Shown: positions 1-8,482, counted from the stretch's first letter. The stretch: 35,033 nt of DNA from Bacteroidales bacterium (GCA_016936215.1 JAFGPL010000297.1:1-35033), one strand, 5' to 3'. Made by a program: numbers and translations. The notes: generated by a model from the sequence alone, not told the origin.

Positions 1-13
1 AAAAAAAATGAAT

Positions 14-60
14 CGGGCAAGCTTTGTAAGTATTATTTTTACAGGGCTTCCCGGTTTTTT
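14..60 (+). terminator. Rho-independent terminator of an upstream gene
   Basis: CGGGcAAGC at 14-22 pairs with GCTTcCCG at 46-53 with one mismatch. GTAA at 26-29 pairs with TTAC at 39-42 inside the loop. A run of T follows at 55-60. The gene it would end lies before the window. An A-rich run at the very start of the window could support weaker use from the other side. Confidence 0.65.
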
Positions 61-106
61 CAACAATTAACCTGCGGATTTAAGGTAATAATATTTGTTA
101 AAAAAC

Positions 107-137
107 TTCGTAAACTATTTCAGTTTTCATATTTTTG
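107..137 (+). promoter_or_regulatory. Candidate Bacteroidota-type promoter of the efflux operon
   Basis: TATTTTTG at 130-137 fits the Bacteroidota -7 consensus TAnnTTTG. The -33 element is weak (TTCG at 107-110, 19-bp spacer). The regulator ATG follows at 154, so the leader would be very short. No clear TetR palindrome was found. Confidence 0.4.
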
Positions 138-153
138 TGGCTTATTTTTTTAT

Positions 154-765
154 ATGGAAGTAAAAGACCGGATCATAGCCAAGTCAATCGAGCTTTTTTC
201 AAAATCGGGCATCAGGCTTGTTACCATGGATCAGATTGCCGCCGAAGCCGGTGTGTCAAAACGCACCATCTACGAGATGTTTAAAGATAAGGATGACCTG
301 CTGTTACACAGTATGGAATTAATGAGCAGCAGGTATAACCAGGAATTGAACGAGATCGTAACCTCGGCCGAAAATGCAATTGAAGCATTGTTCAAGATAG
401 CCCGGCATGGAGAAATGAAAAAGGCCACAGTGAACCATCTTTTTTATGAAGACTTCAAGAAATTCTATCCCGGGATATGGCTTAGGTTTAAGAAACGCTA
501 CGGTCCCGGTAGTGAATCAATTTCCTATAAAATACTTCAGAAGGGAATTAATGAAGGAATTTTCAGAAAAGGTCTCGATCTCGTTATCGTGGATACTTTT
601 ATTCACCTTTTAATGGAGATAAGCCATAAGAAGGAAGATTTTCCTGAAAAAACCACTCCCGAACAGTTGGTTGAAAATGTTATTATACCATATTTTAACG
701 GCATTGCCACGAAAAAGGGACAGGGTTTAATTGAAAAATATTTTTCATTTATGAATAATCAGTGA
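154..765 (+). CDS. TetR/AcrR family transcriptional regulator
   Basis: The protein has 203 residues, the usual TetR size. The N-terminal helix-turn-helix spans about residues 8-50 and includes the typical TMDQIAAEAGVSKRTIYEMF stretch at 24-43, where the YEMF position is the family's usual Y-x-h-F. The C-terminal two thirds is helical and variable, as expected for a ligand-binding and dimer domain. It is the first gene of an efflux operon; the TolC-type gene starts within 25 bases of its stop. By analogy with AcrR-type systems it probably represses this operon and is released by a pump substrate. That role is inferred from position. The ligand cannot be told from sequence. Confidence 0.9.
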   Translation: MEVKDRIIAKSIELFSKSGIRLVTMDQIAAEAGVSKRTIYEMFKDKDDLLLHSMELMSSRYNQELNEIVTSAENAIEALFKIARHGEMKKATVNHLFYEDFKKFYPGIWLRFKKRYGPGSESISYKILQKGINEGIFRKGLDLVIVDTFIHLLMEISHKKEDFPEKTTPEQLVENVIIPYFNGIATKKGQGLIEKYFSFMNNQ

Positions 766-788
766 AGCTAAGACATAAACATAATAAT

Positions 789-2087
789 ATGAGAGCAAAG
801 TTTTTTTTAATACTACTATTTACAGGATTAGTTTTTAAGACGGGTATCGGACAGGATACGCTGACCCTTAGCCTTGAGGCAGCCAGGTTGCATGCCCTTG
901 AATTTAACAAAAATATTGAGAATGCAGAAATGGCTGTTCTTCAGGCACGGAAGAAACTTTTTGAGACCATCGCCGCTGGTTTGCCGCAGGCTGAAGCCAC
1001 TATGGACTATTCAAACTTTATGGGCGCCGAAATGGAAATCAGTTTTGCAGAGGGTGTCCCCCCTCAGCGCATCCCGTTCAACCCGACTAGTAACCTGAAT
1101 GTAACTGTCTCACAACTAATCTTCAGCGGCAGTTATATTGTGGGGGTGCAGTCAGCCAGGTTGTACAGGCAAATGTCTGAAACAAGCCGCCTTAAAACCG
1201 AACAGGAAATAAAAGACCTTGTCACAAGGCTCTATATTAACTCGCTTATGGCGAACCAGACCATTGATATTCTTTCGGAAAGTCTCGAAAATACCAGCAA
1301 TATTTTTGAGAAAACAAAAGTGATGGTATCCGTTGGAATTGTTGAAAAGATTGATATTGACCAGTTTGAGGTTCAGAAAAACACCATTGTAAACAATCTC
1401 AGATCAGCAGAAAGACAAAAGGAAGTGGCTTATAACCTGTTACGTTTTCAGCTTGGTGTTGATATTAATACCCCACTTAATTTAACCGATTCTCTGCCCG
1501 GTTTAATTCACACTGTTGAGTTTGCAACGTTACTTGCAGATACATTTTCTCTTGAAAATAACCTGGATTACAGGTTGATGCAAACACAGGAAGAGCTTAC
1601 AAAGAAACAGATAACTCTTCAAAAGATGAATTACCTGCCTACGCTCGCCGGATTTTACAATTATACAAGAAAAATATTAAAACCCGAACTTGACTTTTCT
1701 CCAAACAATGTAATAGGTTTGAATATGAGCATACCTATTTTCTCAAGCGGAATGCGTAATGCCAAAGTCAGTCAGGCTCAGATACAGTATAAAACAGCTT
1801 TAAATAACAAACAACTGCTTACAGAGCAATTATTCCTTCAGCAAAAACAGGCAAAATATAACTTGGCATCTGCCATGGAGCAATATGAAAATATGAAAAG
1901 AAATGTAGAAGTGGCATACAGGGTATACAAAAATCATGAACTTAAATATAAACAAGGCGTTTTTTCGAGCCTTGACCTCATTACCTCATATAACAATTAC
2001 CTGCAGGCAGAATCGGCTTATATCATGGCCATTAACAGTGTATTTGATGCACAGTTGGCCTTGCAGAAATTAATGAATACATTATAA
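789..2087 (+). CDS. TolC family outer-membrane efflux channel
   Basis: Outer-membrane factor that would carry substrates from the RND pump out of the cell. The chosen ATG gives a 432-residue protein starting MRAKFFLILLFTGLVF, a clean signal peptide with likely cleavage near GIGQ. A GTG at 762 would add nine mostly polar residues ahead of the signal peptide and overlaps the regulator stop, so I reject it as the start. The mature part has two long alpha-helical repeats, about residues 25-220 and 240-432, with the Gln/Asn/Ala-rich coiled-coil composition of OEP/TolC proteins and short strand-like stretches such as LNVTVSQLIFSG and GLNMSIPIFSSG. It lies between the regulator and the adaptor in one operon. 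Confidence 0.9.
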   Translation: MRAKFFLILLFTGLVFKTGIGQDTLTLSLEAARLHALEFNKNIENAEMAVLQARKKLFETIAAGLPQAEATMDYSNFMGAEMEISFAEGVPPQRIPFNPTSNLNVTVSQLIFSGSYIVGVQSARLYRQMSETSRLKTEQEIKDLVTRLYINSLMANQTIDILSESLENTSNIFEKTKVMVSVGIVEKIDIDQFEVQKNTIVNNLRSAERQKEVAYNLLRFQLGVDINTPLNLTDSLPGLIHTVEFATLLADTFSLENNLDYRLMQTQEELTKKQITLQKMNYLPTLAGFYNYTRKILKPELDFSPNNVIGLNMSIPIFSSGMRNAKVSQAQIQYKTALNNKQLLTEQLFLQQKQAKYNLASAMEQYENMKRNVEVAYRVYKNHELKYKQGVFSSLDLITSYNNYLQAESAYIMAINSVFDAQLALQKLMNTL

Positions 2088-2108
2088 AAAACTTAATATT
2101 TAATTGAA

Positions 2109-3176
2109 ATGAAATTACTAAAATTCTTTACGTTATCGTTCTTAGCGGTCGTAATATTAAATGCGTGTGCACCAAAGAGTGGATCCCAATCTGCAGATAA
2201 AAATGAAACTGCTGTTGACTCGGTTGCCAGGACAGAAAGGGTAAGGATCACAGAACTTCAACCCCGGGTAATTGGCAAGAATATTGAATATACATCAACA
2301 CTTAAGGCTTTTGAGGAGGTACACCTGGTACCTGTTTCCCCCGGCAGGATCGAGAAAATATTTGTCGAAACAGGAGATAGGGTAGCCAAGGGCGATTTGC
2401 TGCTCCAAATGGACCAGACTCAGCTAAAACAAACACTAATTCAGTTGAAGACCCTTGAAACCGATTTTAAAAGATACGATACCCTTATGAAAGCCGGTAG
2501 CATCACCAAACAGGTGTATGACCAGGCGAAGGCTCAATATGAGATTGCACAAATGAATGCTGACTTTTTACAGGAGAATGCAGTGCTGCGTGCCCCTTTC
2601 AATGGTATCATTTCGGGAAAGTACTTCGAAGATGGTGAAATGTACACGGGTGCGCCCAACACCACAGCTGGTAAGGCAGCTATTGTTTCTCTTGTACAGG
2701 TTAATCCCCTGAAAGCTATGGTCAATATCCCCGAAACCTATTTCCCGATGATTTCAAATGGAATGAAAGCCGAAGTTGTATCAGATATCTATCCTGAACA
2801 AAAATATACAGGTGAAATTTTCAGGACGTATCCTGTTATTGACCCGATGTCGCACTCATTTACCATAGAACTTAAAATTTATAATCCCGGTGAGAAATTG
2901 CGCCCCGGAATGTTTTGCAGGGTAAACCTTGAGCTGGGAGAAGTGAAGGCATTGGTGGTACCATCGTTAGCTGTGCTTAAAATGCAGGGATCTAACCAGC
3001 GGTATGTTTTTGTTGAAAAAAATGGAATTGCCAAAAGAGTTTTGGTAGAAATTGGTAAACGTTATGATGATGTTGTGGAGATCATTTCAAACGAGTTAAA
3101 AGAAGGCGATAACCTGATAATTTCGGGACAAGCGCGCCTGATTGACGGTGTGGCTGTGGAAATTGTTGAAGATTAA
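2109..3176 (+). CDS. RND efflux periplasmic adaptor (membrane fusion protein), lipoprotein
   Basis: The protein has 355 residues and starts with a lipoprotein signal whose lipobox is LNAC, putting the lipid-bearing Cys at residue 20. It should therefore be anchored in a membrane on the periplasmic side. A lipoyl/biotinyl-like half (about 65-100, VPVSPGRIEKIFVETGDRV) is followed by a short helical hairpin (about 105-160), the second lipoyl half (VLRAPFNGIISG) and a beta-barrel domain with the common RPGMFCRVNLEL-type motif. The family bridges the inner-membrane pump and the TolC channel. It sits 21 bp after the channel gene and 39 bp before the pump gene, so the three are surely one operon. 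Confidence 0.92.
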   Translation: MKLLKFFTLSFLAVVILNACAPKSGSQSADKNETAVDSVARTERVRITELQPRVIGKNIEYTSTLKAFEEVHLVPVSPGRIEKIFVETGDRVAKGDLLLQMDQTQLKQTLIQLKTLETDFKRYDTLMKAGSITKQVYDQAKAQYEIAQMNADFLQENAVLRAPFNGIISGKYFEDGEMYTGAPNTTAGKAAIVSLVQVNPLKAMVNIPETYFPMISNGMKAEVVSDIYPEQKYTGEIFRTYPVIDPMSHSFTIELKIYNPGEKLRPGMFCRVNLELGEVKALVVPSLAVLKMQGSNQRYVFVEKNGIAKRVLVEIGKRYDDVVEIISNELKEGDNLIISGQARLIDGVAVEIVED

Positions 3177-3215
3177 ATACTTGAATATGATTGAAATAAC
3201 GATAAAAATAGAGCA

Positions 3216-6200
3216 ATGAGTATATATAAAAGTGCAGTAAATAAGCCCATTACAACCTTCATGATTTTTACCGCAGTGATTGTTCTGGGTATCTATTCCC
3301 TGGTGCAGATTCCGGTTGACCTGTATCCTGAGATCGAACCACCATATATCAGCATTATGACCACATATGCCGGTGCAAATGCCGCCGATATTGAGACCAA
3401 CCTTTCAAAACCGATAGAGGATGCTATGAATTCGGTTGATAAACTCAAAGAGATAACCTCTGTTTCTTATGACAACCTGTCGGTGGTAAGTCTCGAGTTC
3501 GAATGGGAGGCAAATCTCGACGAGGCAATGAACGATGTCCGCAGTGTACTCGACCAGGTATACAATTATCTGCCCGACGGTGTTGAGCGTCCTTCTATTT
3601 TTAAATTCAGCACCAGTATGATGCCGATTATTTTCTATGCAATAACAGCAGATGAAAGCTACCCGGGGCTTCAGAAAATAATAGAGGAGAAAATAGTAAA
3701 CCCGCTGAACCGGATTGATGGAATAGGCTCAGTATCAACCATGGGTGCGCCAAACAGGAAGATATATATAGATATTGATCCGAAAAAGCTCGAATCTTAC
3801 AACATGACACTCGAGCAGATAGGTGGTATTATTGGTGCCGAGAACCTGAATATGCCTTCGGGAAATGTGAAAATGGGTAAAATGGATTACCAGTTGCGGG
3901 TACAGGGTGAGTTTTCAGAAAGCAGTCAATTGCAAAACATCATCGTAGGGAATTCATCAGGAAAACCGATATACCTCAAAGACATTGCCACGGTTAAAGA
4001 TACCCTTAAAGACGTATCGCTTGAGGAAAGGATTAATGGTAAACAGGGGATGCGACTTTTTGTGATGAAACAATCGGGTGCCAATACAGTTAAAATTGCC
4101 AAACAGGTTAAAAAAAGTATGTCGGAACTAACCCCGACATTGCCTCCTGATATTCAAATTGAACCGATTTTTGACACTTCAGAATTTATCAAAGGTTCAA
4201 TTAGCAATCTCTCATCCACCCTGATGTGGGCATTTTTATTCGTAGCATTGGTGGTTTTGGTTTTCCTGGGACGATGGCGCGCCACTGTTATTATCGTGCT
4301 CACCATTCCCATTTCATTGATTGTGTCTTTTGTATATCTGTATTTTTCAGGCAGTTCTATCAATGTTATTTCGTTGTCTTCGCTTTCTATTGCTATTGGT
4401 ATGGTGGTTGATGATGCCATTGTGGTGCTCGAAAATATTACCAAACACATTGAAAGAGGGGCAACACCTCGCGAAGCCGCTATTTATGCAACCAACGAGG
4501 TATGGCTGGCAGTAATTATCACCACGCTTGTAATTGTGGCAGTGTTCTTCCCACTTACCCTGGTAGGGGGAATGACGGGTGTACTTTTCAAACAACTCGG
4601 TTGGATAGTAACCATTACAGTTACAACCTCAACCCTTGCCGCTATTTCTCTTACTCCGATGCTTGCATCAAAGATGCTAAGGTTAAGGACTAAAAAGAAC
4701 CATGTTTCTAAGTACAGTTATGAAAATACCATTGGCAAATGGTTGGATAAAATGGATATCTTTTATGAAAAATCTATCCGCTGGTCGCTCTTCCATAAAA
4801 AGATTGTGATACTGTTAAGTTTTGCACTGTTTATCGGATCAATTTTTATTGCAGTAAAATTTGTAAAGACAGACCTGATGCCCCAGACTGACGAAAGCAG
4901 TATCAGAGCATCCATTGAACTGCAAACAGGGCTCAGGGTAGAAGAAACTTCGGTGACGGCACGAAAGATTGATGAAATAATAAGGGAACGTTATCCCGAG
5001 ATCACCCTGGTATCAAACTCTTCAGGTTCCGATGATGAAGGTGGATTTTTCTCACTGTTCACTACAACAGGATCAAACAGAATCAACCTGATGATGCGGT
5101 TAAAACGGATTTCCGAAAGATCACGCTCTGTTTTTGAAATAGCAGACGATTTGAGAATACAGATAGCCATGATCCCCGAAATTATCAACTTTAATGTTTC
5201 TACCACCAGCAGTGGCATGGGTGGTGGTGATAATACAGTGGATATTGAAATATACGGTTACAACTTTGATGAAACAAATATGCTTGCTGAAGAAATAAAA
5301 AACCGTGTTGCATCTATTAAAGGTGCAGCCGATGTTATCTTAAGCCGGGAAAAAGATAAACCCGAACTTCAGGTTGTGCTTGACCGTGAAAAACTTGCTT
5401 TACAGGGATTAAACAGTGCAAATGTTTCTGCCATGATCAGGAACCGGGTTGATGGACTTGTGGCATCTTATTTTCGTGAAGAGGGTGATGAGTATGACAT
5501 TATTGTCAGGTTAAAGGAGCAATACAGAAGCTCAATTACCGATCTGGAAGAGATTACCATTGTCAATCCCATGGGCAGCAAAATTAAACTCAAAGAACTT
5601 GGCGAGGTGAAGGAATATTGGTCACCGCCAAATATTGAACATAAAAGGAGGGAACGTATTGCCAGGGTTTCGGTGAAACCGGTTGGCGTTTCTCTTGGTG
5701 AACTGGCAAATAATATAAAATCTGAGTTGAAAGATATTGAAAAACCATCAGGTGTGATGATCAATGTTGGAGGTGCATACGAAGATCAGATTGAGGGATT
5801 TATAGATTTAGGTATGCTTCTCATTTTGAGTCTCATCCTGGTTTTTATAGTTATGGCTTCCCAGTTTGAATCGTTTGCAATGCCTTTTGTTATTATGTTT
5901 TCAATACCATTTGCATTTACAGGTGTAATTCTGGCGTTAGCGCTCACCAATACCACACTTAGCCTTATTGCCGCACTTGGTGCTATATTGCTTGTTGGTA
6001 TCGTTGTAAAGAACGGTATCGTTCTGGTTGATTATATCAATCTGATGCGTGACAGAGGCTATGATTTATACGAAGCCATTGCGCTTTCAGGCCACTCCCG
6101 GTTACGCCCGGTGCTAATGACTGCTTTTACAACCATTCTGGGTATGATGCCCCTGGCACTCAGCAGGGGTGAAGGTTCTGAAATCTGGACACCAATGGGC

Positions 6201-6341
6201 ATCACTGTAATTGGCGGATTGGTCTTTTCAACCATTGTTACCATGATTATTGTACCTGTAATGTATGCCATTTTTGCCCGCAGGGGGGAACGCGACAAAA
6301 AAGCACAGGTGCGAAAACGGTTTATATTTATGGATAAGTAA
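3216..6341 (+). CDS. RND multidrug efflux transporter, AcrB/HAE-1 type permease
   Basis: The 1041-residue length and layout match the AcrB/HAE-1 RND family: a first membrane helix near 10-30, a large periplasmic loop (about 35-330), a helix bundle (about 335-475), a second loop (about 560-865) and a final bundle (about 868-1025). The proton-relay aspartates are present in TM4 as IGMVVDDAIVVLEN (D399, D400). The late motif GIVVKNGIVLVDYIN is also present. It would use the proton gradient to expel hydrophobic compounds through the adjacent adaptor and channel. Substrate cannot be assigned. Gly/Ser-rich TTSSGMGGGDNT lies in the second periplasmic loop. The small PII-like gene follows after 23 bp. 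Confidence 0.95.
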   Translation: MSIYKSAVNKPITTFMIFTAVIVLGIYSLVQIPVDLYPEIEPPYISIMTTYAGANAADIETNLSKPIEDAMNSVDKLKEITSVSYDNLSVVSLEFEWEANLDEAMNDVRSVLDQVYNYLPDGVERPSIFKFSTSMMPIIFYAITADESYPGLQKIIEEKIVNPLNRIDGIGSVSTMGAPNRKIYIDIDPKKLESYNMTLEQIGGIIGAENLNMPSGNVKMGKMDYQLRVQGEFSESSQLQNIIVGNSSGKPIYLKDIATVKDTLKDVSLEERINGKQGMRLFVMKQSGANTVKIAKQVKKSMSELTPTLPPDIQIEPIFDTSEFIKGSISNLSSTLMWAFLFVALVVLVFLGRWRATVIIVLTIPISLIVSFVYLYFSGSSINVISLSSLSIAIGMVVDDAIVVLENITKHIERGATPREAAIYATNEVWLAVIITTLVIVAVFFPLTLVGGMTGVLFKQLGWIVTITVTTSTLAAISLTPMLASKMLRLRTKKNHVSKYSYENTIGKWLDKMDIFYEKSIRWSLFHKKIVILLSFALFIGSIFIAVKFVKTDLMPQTDESSIRASIELQTGLRVEETSVTARKIDEIIRERYPEITLVSNSSGSDDEGGFFSLFTTTGSNRINLMMRLKRISERSRSVFEIADDLRIQIAMIPEIINFNVSTTSSGMGGGDNTVDIEIYGYNFDETNMLAEEIKNRVASIKGAADVILSREKDKPELQVVLDREKLALQGLNSANVSAMIRNRVDGLVASYFREEGDEYDIIVRLKEQYRSSITDLEEITIVNPMGSKIKLKELGEVKEYWSPPNIEHKRRERIARVSVKPVGVSLGELANNIKSELKDIEKPSGVMINVGGAYEDQIEGFIDLGMLLILSLILVFIVMASQFESFAMPFVIMFSIPFAFTGVILALALTNTTLSLIAALGAILLVGIVVKNGIVLVDYINLMRDRGYDLYEAIALSGHSRLRPVLMTAFTTILGMMPLALSRGEGSEIWTPMGITVIGGLVFSTIVTMIIVPVMYAIFARRGERDKKAQVRKRFIFMDK

Positions 6342-6364
6342 TATGAATTCTATATTAAAAAGAT

Positions 6365-6658
6365 ATGAAAGCTGTATTTATTGTTTTTAACCAGGCCAAT
6401 ACCGAACGAGTGGAATATATGTTTGACCGCCTTGAAATAAGGGGTTACACATGGTGGGCCGATGTACAGGGCCGGGGTTCTGAAAGCGGTGAGCCAAGAA
6501 TGGGTACCCACACCTGGCCCGAGATGAACTCGGCGGCGCTTACCATTATACCCGATGAACAGGTGGAGATACTCCTTGAAAAAGTGAGAAAACTTGATGA
6601 AATTAACAAGGAGGTAGGTGTGCGTGCTTTTGTCTGGGATATATTAAAGACTGTATAG
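6365..6658 (+). CDS. PII-like small protein linked to the RND pump (PG0541-like)
   Basis: A 97-residue soluble protein with no signal peptide. The order strand (MKAVFIVFN), helix (TERVEYMFDRLEIRGY), strand-loop-strand (residues 28-62), helix (PDEQVEILLEKVRKLDEINK) and final strand (GVRAFVWDIL) is that of PII/GlnB ferredoxin-like folds. DVQGRGSESG at 33-42 lines up with the start of the PII T-loop (VKGFGRQKG in GlnB). From memory, such proteins are named PG0541 family transporter-associated proteins in Bacteroidota. It is the last gene of the efflux operon and ends before a strong terminator. Inference: it senses a small ligand or docks on the pump from the cytosol. The Tyr uridylylated in GlnB is not present in the loop. 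Confidence 0.75.
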   Translation: MKAVFIVFNQANTERVEYMFDRLEIRGYTWWADVQGRGSESGEPRMGTHTWPEMNSAALTIIPDEQVEILLEKVRKLDEINKEVGVRAFVWDILKTV

Positions 6659-6703
6659 CGGGAATTTCCGCAGTATTGTTAGTTTTAATAGTGGATTTGA
6701 ATG

Positions 6704-6732
6704 AAAAACCCCGCTCTGTTGCGGGGTTTTTT
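6704..6732 (+). terminator. Terminator of the efflux operon
   Basis: AAAAACCCCGC at 6704-6714 pairs with GCGGGGTTTT from 6721, with a six-base loop and a T run. It lies 46 bp after the PII-like gene and has A and T tracts on both sides. Confidence 0.92.
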
Positions 6733-6802
6733 ATAATTATTTGATACTATTGTTACAGGCAAACGGGCCTGTTTTCCTGGTGTTGTGTCAATCATAAACT
6801 GT

Positions 6803-6854
6803 CTTCAACTGCCCGCCTCCGCCTCAGGCGGATTTGGCAGGCGGGTAGTCGAAG
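6803..6854. repeat. GC-rich palindromic intergenic repeat
   Basis: The outer arms CCCGCCT (6812-6818) and AGGCGGG (6839-6845) are perfect. An inner hairpin, CCGCC (6819-6823) with GGCGG (6827-6831), sits between them. Pairing continues outward through CTTCAACTG and TAGTCGAAG with two mismatches. It is far richer in GC than the flanks and has no T tract, so it is not a simple terminator. Confidence 0.7.
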
Positions 6855-6871
6855 CATAGTTAATATATCAT

Positions 6872-7108
6872 TAGTGTCATGTCAATTATCATACTGAACG
6901 AAGTGAAGAACATATTTCACGACCTAAGGGAGTAACTTTTCTCACGACTGAAAGGAGTAATCTTTATTCTTGAAATACAGATGTTTATTTCATGAGATCG
7001 CCTGCCTGGATGAACCAGTCAGACAGGCCTGCCTGGATGCATCAGGCAGACAGGCTTCGCTTAGTTCGCTATCGCTCAACATGACAAAAGATGCTTGACT
7101 TGACACTA
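6872..7108. repeat. MITE-like element with 14-bp inverted ends
   Basis: TAGTGTCATGTCAA at 6872-6885 and TTGACTTGACACTA at 7095-7108 are inverted copies with one mismatch. Further in, TCATACTGAACGAAGTGAAG and the complement of CTTCGCTTAGTTCGC...CAACATGAC are degenerate inverted partners. No ORF or transposase lies inside. The size and non-coding content fit a miniature inverted-repeat element or a decayed interspersed repeat. No convincing target duplication is visible. Confidence 0.45.
7001..7054. repeat. Tandem pair of 27-bp imperfect palindromes
   Basis: The copies at 7001-7027 and 7028-7054 abut and differ at three positions. Each starts CCTGCCTGGATG and ends CAGACAGG, so each can fold on itself, and copy two is centred on GATGCATC. 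There is no spacer between them. Confidence 0.75.
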
Positions 7109-7118
7109 GTTTAAAGAT

Positions 7119-8387
7119 TTATCTTTTGCTCAGTACCTCTTTTTCATATTGCTGAATTACAGGTATAAAGGTTTCACCAACCGGAACATTGTTCTTCATG
7201 CAATAATAATCCCAAACTGCACCAAAAGGTTTAGCTTTAGCTTCTTCCATCAGGGCAAGTTTTTCGAACCCCTGGCCGTTGTCTTCGTATTTGCGCATGG
7301 TGTCAATAGGATCAAGCAGCGCCAGCAACAAAGCTTTGAGTGCCGCCCGTGTGCCTATTACATAAGCTCCGATACGGTTGATGCTTGCGTCAAAAAAATC
7401 GAGACCGATACAAACTTTTTCTAACTTGTCAGCCCAGACAATCTCCTGCATCAATGCTCTTACTTCATCACTCAGGGTTACGACATGGTCACTGTCCCAG
7501 CGGATGGGCCGGGTAACGTGGAACAACAGTTCGTCAATGAATTGAAATACGGCTGAAACCTTGTCGGATACTTGTTCGGTCGGGTGAAAGTGCCCTATAT
7601 CGAGACAAAGCATCATGTTATTGGCTACTGCATATCCGAGGTAAAATTCGTGCGAACCTGCAGTAAATGCTTCAGCGCCAATGCCAAAAAGTTTGGCTTC
7701 TACTGTATCGGCCATGTTTTTCTTGTCGTATTTTTTCGAAAGTATTTCGTCAAGTGAATCTTTCAGTATTGAACGGTGTTTATACCTGTCAACAGTTAGT
7801 TCTTTGGTGCCATCGGGTGCCCAGATATTGTGCACACAGCGCTTGCCAAGCTCTTTCCCGAAAAAGTCACTTATTTCGCGGCACCGTTTCACGTGTTCTA
7901 TCCAGAAATTGCGTATCCCTTTGTCTTTTGAAGCAATGGTAAGTCCCGAATCGGCTTTAGGATGCGAAAAGAGTGAACAGTTAAAATCTACACCGATACC
8001 CAGCGATTTTGCCCAATCGGCCCAGCTTTTAAAGTGCTCGGTACCAATCTGGTCGCGGTCTACCAGTTTACCTTTGAAATCACCGTAAAGTGCATGAAGG
8101 TTAAACCTGTGTTTGCCGGGGATAAGCGAATATGCTTTCTCAAGGTCCTGCCTTAACTGATCTATGGTTTTTGCCTTGCCCGGATAGTTACCGGTTGCCT
8201 GTATTCCGCCGCCTGAAAGCACAGCATCGGGTTTTTCAAATCCTCCCACGTCATCGGCCTGCCAGCAATGTAAAGAGATGGCGGCTTTTGATAACCTGTT
8301 GAGCACTTTCTCGGTATCTACACCAATATCGGCATACTCCTCACGGGCTATTTCATAAGCCTTCTGAATTCTAGTTGATTTATCCAT
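7119..8387 (-). CDS. rhaA: L-rhamnose isomerase
   Basis: Converts L-rhamnose to L-rhamnulose in the cytosol, the first step of the phosphorylating rhamnose pathway. The 422 residues match the RhaA family. From memory of the E. coli enzyme, all metal ligands are kept: E230 (VEAKLFGIG), D263 (LCLDIGHFHP), H290 (LLFHVTRPIRWDSDH), D298 and D300 in the same stretch, and D330 (IGLDFFDASINRIG). The start MDKSTRIQKAYEIA is the normal family start. It is the last gene of the - strand rhaT-rhaB-rhaA set, 95 bp after rhaB, with an inverted repeat in that gap. No T-rich terminator is obvious directly after the stop; the repeat region begins there. Confidence 0.97.
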   Translation of the reverse strand: MDKSTRIQKAYEIAREEYADIGVDTEKVLNRLSKAAISLHCWQADDVGGFEKPDAVLSGGGIQATGNYPGKAKTIDQLRQDLEKAYSLIPGKHRFNLHALYGDFKGKLVDRDQIGTEHFKSWADWAKSLGIGVDFNCSLFSHPKADSGLTIASKDKGIRNFWIEHVKRCREISDFFGKELGKRCVHNIWAPDGTKELTVDRYKHRSILKDSLDEILSKKYDKKNMADTVEAKLFGIGAEAFTAGSHEFYLGYAVANNMMLCLDIGHFHPTEQVSDKVSAVFQFIDELLFHVTRPIRWDSDHVVTLSDEVRALMQEIVWADKLEKVCIGLDFFDASINRIGAYVIGTRAALKALLLALLDPIDTMRKYEDNGQGFEKLALMEEAKAKPFGAVWDYYCMKNNVPVGETFIPVIQQYEKEVLSKR

Positions 8388-8447
8388 TTTTTTATTTGTT
8401 GATTTAATGATTTATAATTTAGTCTGAAGCAAGTGTTGAAGCATCTT

Positions 8448-8464
8448 GTGTTAGAGAGTAACAC
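8448..8464 (-). promoter_or_regulatory. Inverted repeat between rhaB and rhaA
   Basis: GTGTTA (8448-8453) and TAACAC (8459-8464) are perfect inverted arms around five bases. There is no T run on the - strand, so it is not a standard terminator. It could be an mRNA processing or stability hairpin, or a protein site, in the 95-bp gap. It may also be chance. Confidence 0.3.
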
Positions 8465-8482
8465 CAAACATCCGGCCTGCTT

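Larger units (their letters stand above)
6659..7118. other. 460-bp gene-free region rich in repeats
   Basis: No credible coding region is present. It holds the operon terminator, a GC-rich palindrome (6803-6854), and a 237-bp element with inverted ends (6872-7108) that contains a tandem palindromic repeat. Phrases such as ACTGAACGAAGTGAAG and TTCGCTTAGTTCGCTATCGC are of the kind scattered through many Bacteroidota genomes. It lies between two convergent operons, a usual place for such repeats. Confidence 0.8.

Noticed and set aside
762-788. GTG start for the TolC-type gene overlapping the regulator stop
   Set aside because: It puts a polar stretch ahead of a clean signal peptide that starts at the ATG at 789.
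7001-7054. A minimal CRISPR array
   Set aside because: The two repeats abut with no spacer and each is palindromic across its whole length; no cas gene is near.
6872-7108. A full insertion sequence
   Set aside because: There is no transposase frame inside and no clear target-site duplication.
7681-8088. 135-codon open frame on the + strand inside rhaA
   Set aside because: It lies fully antisense to a gene with all catalytic residues and shows no protein-like pattern.
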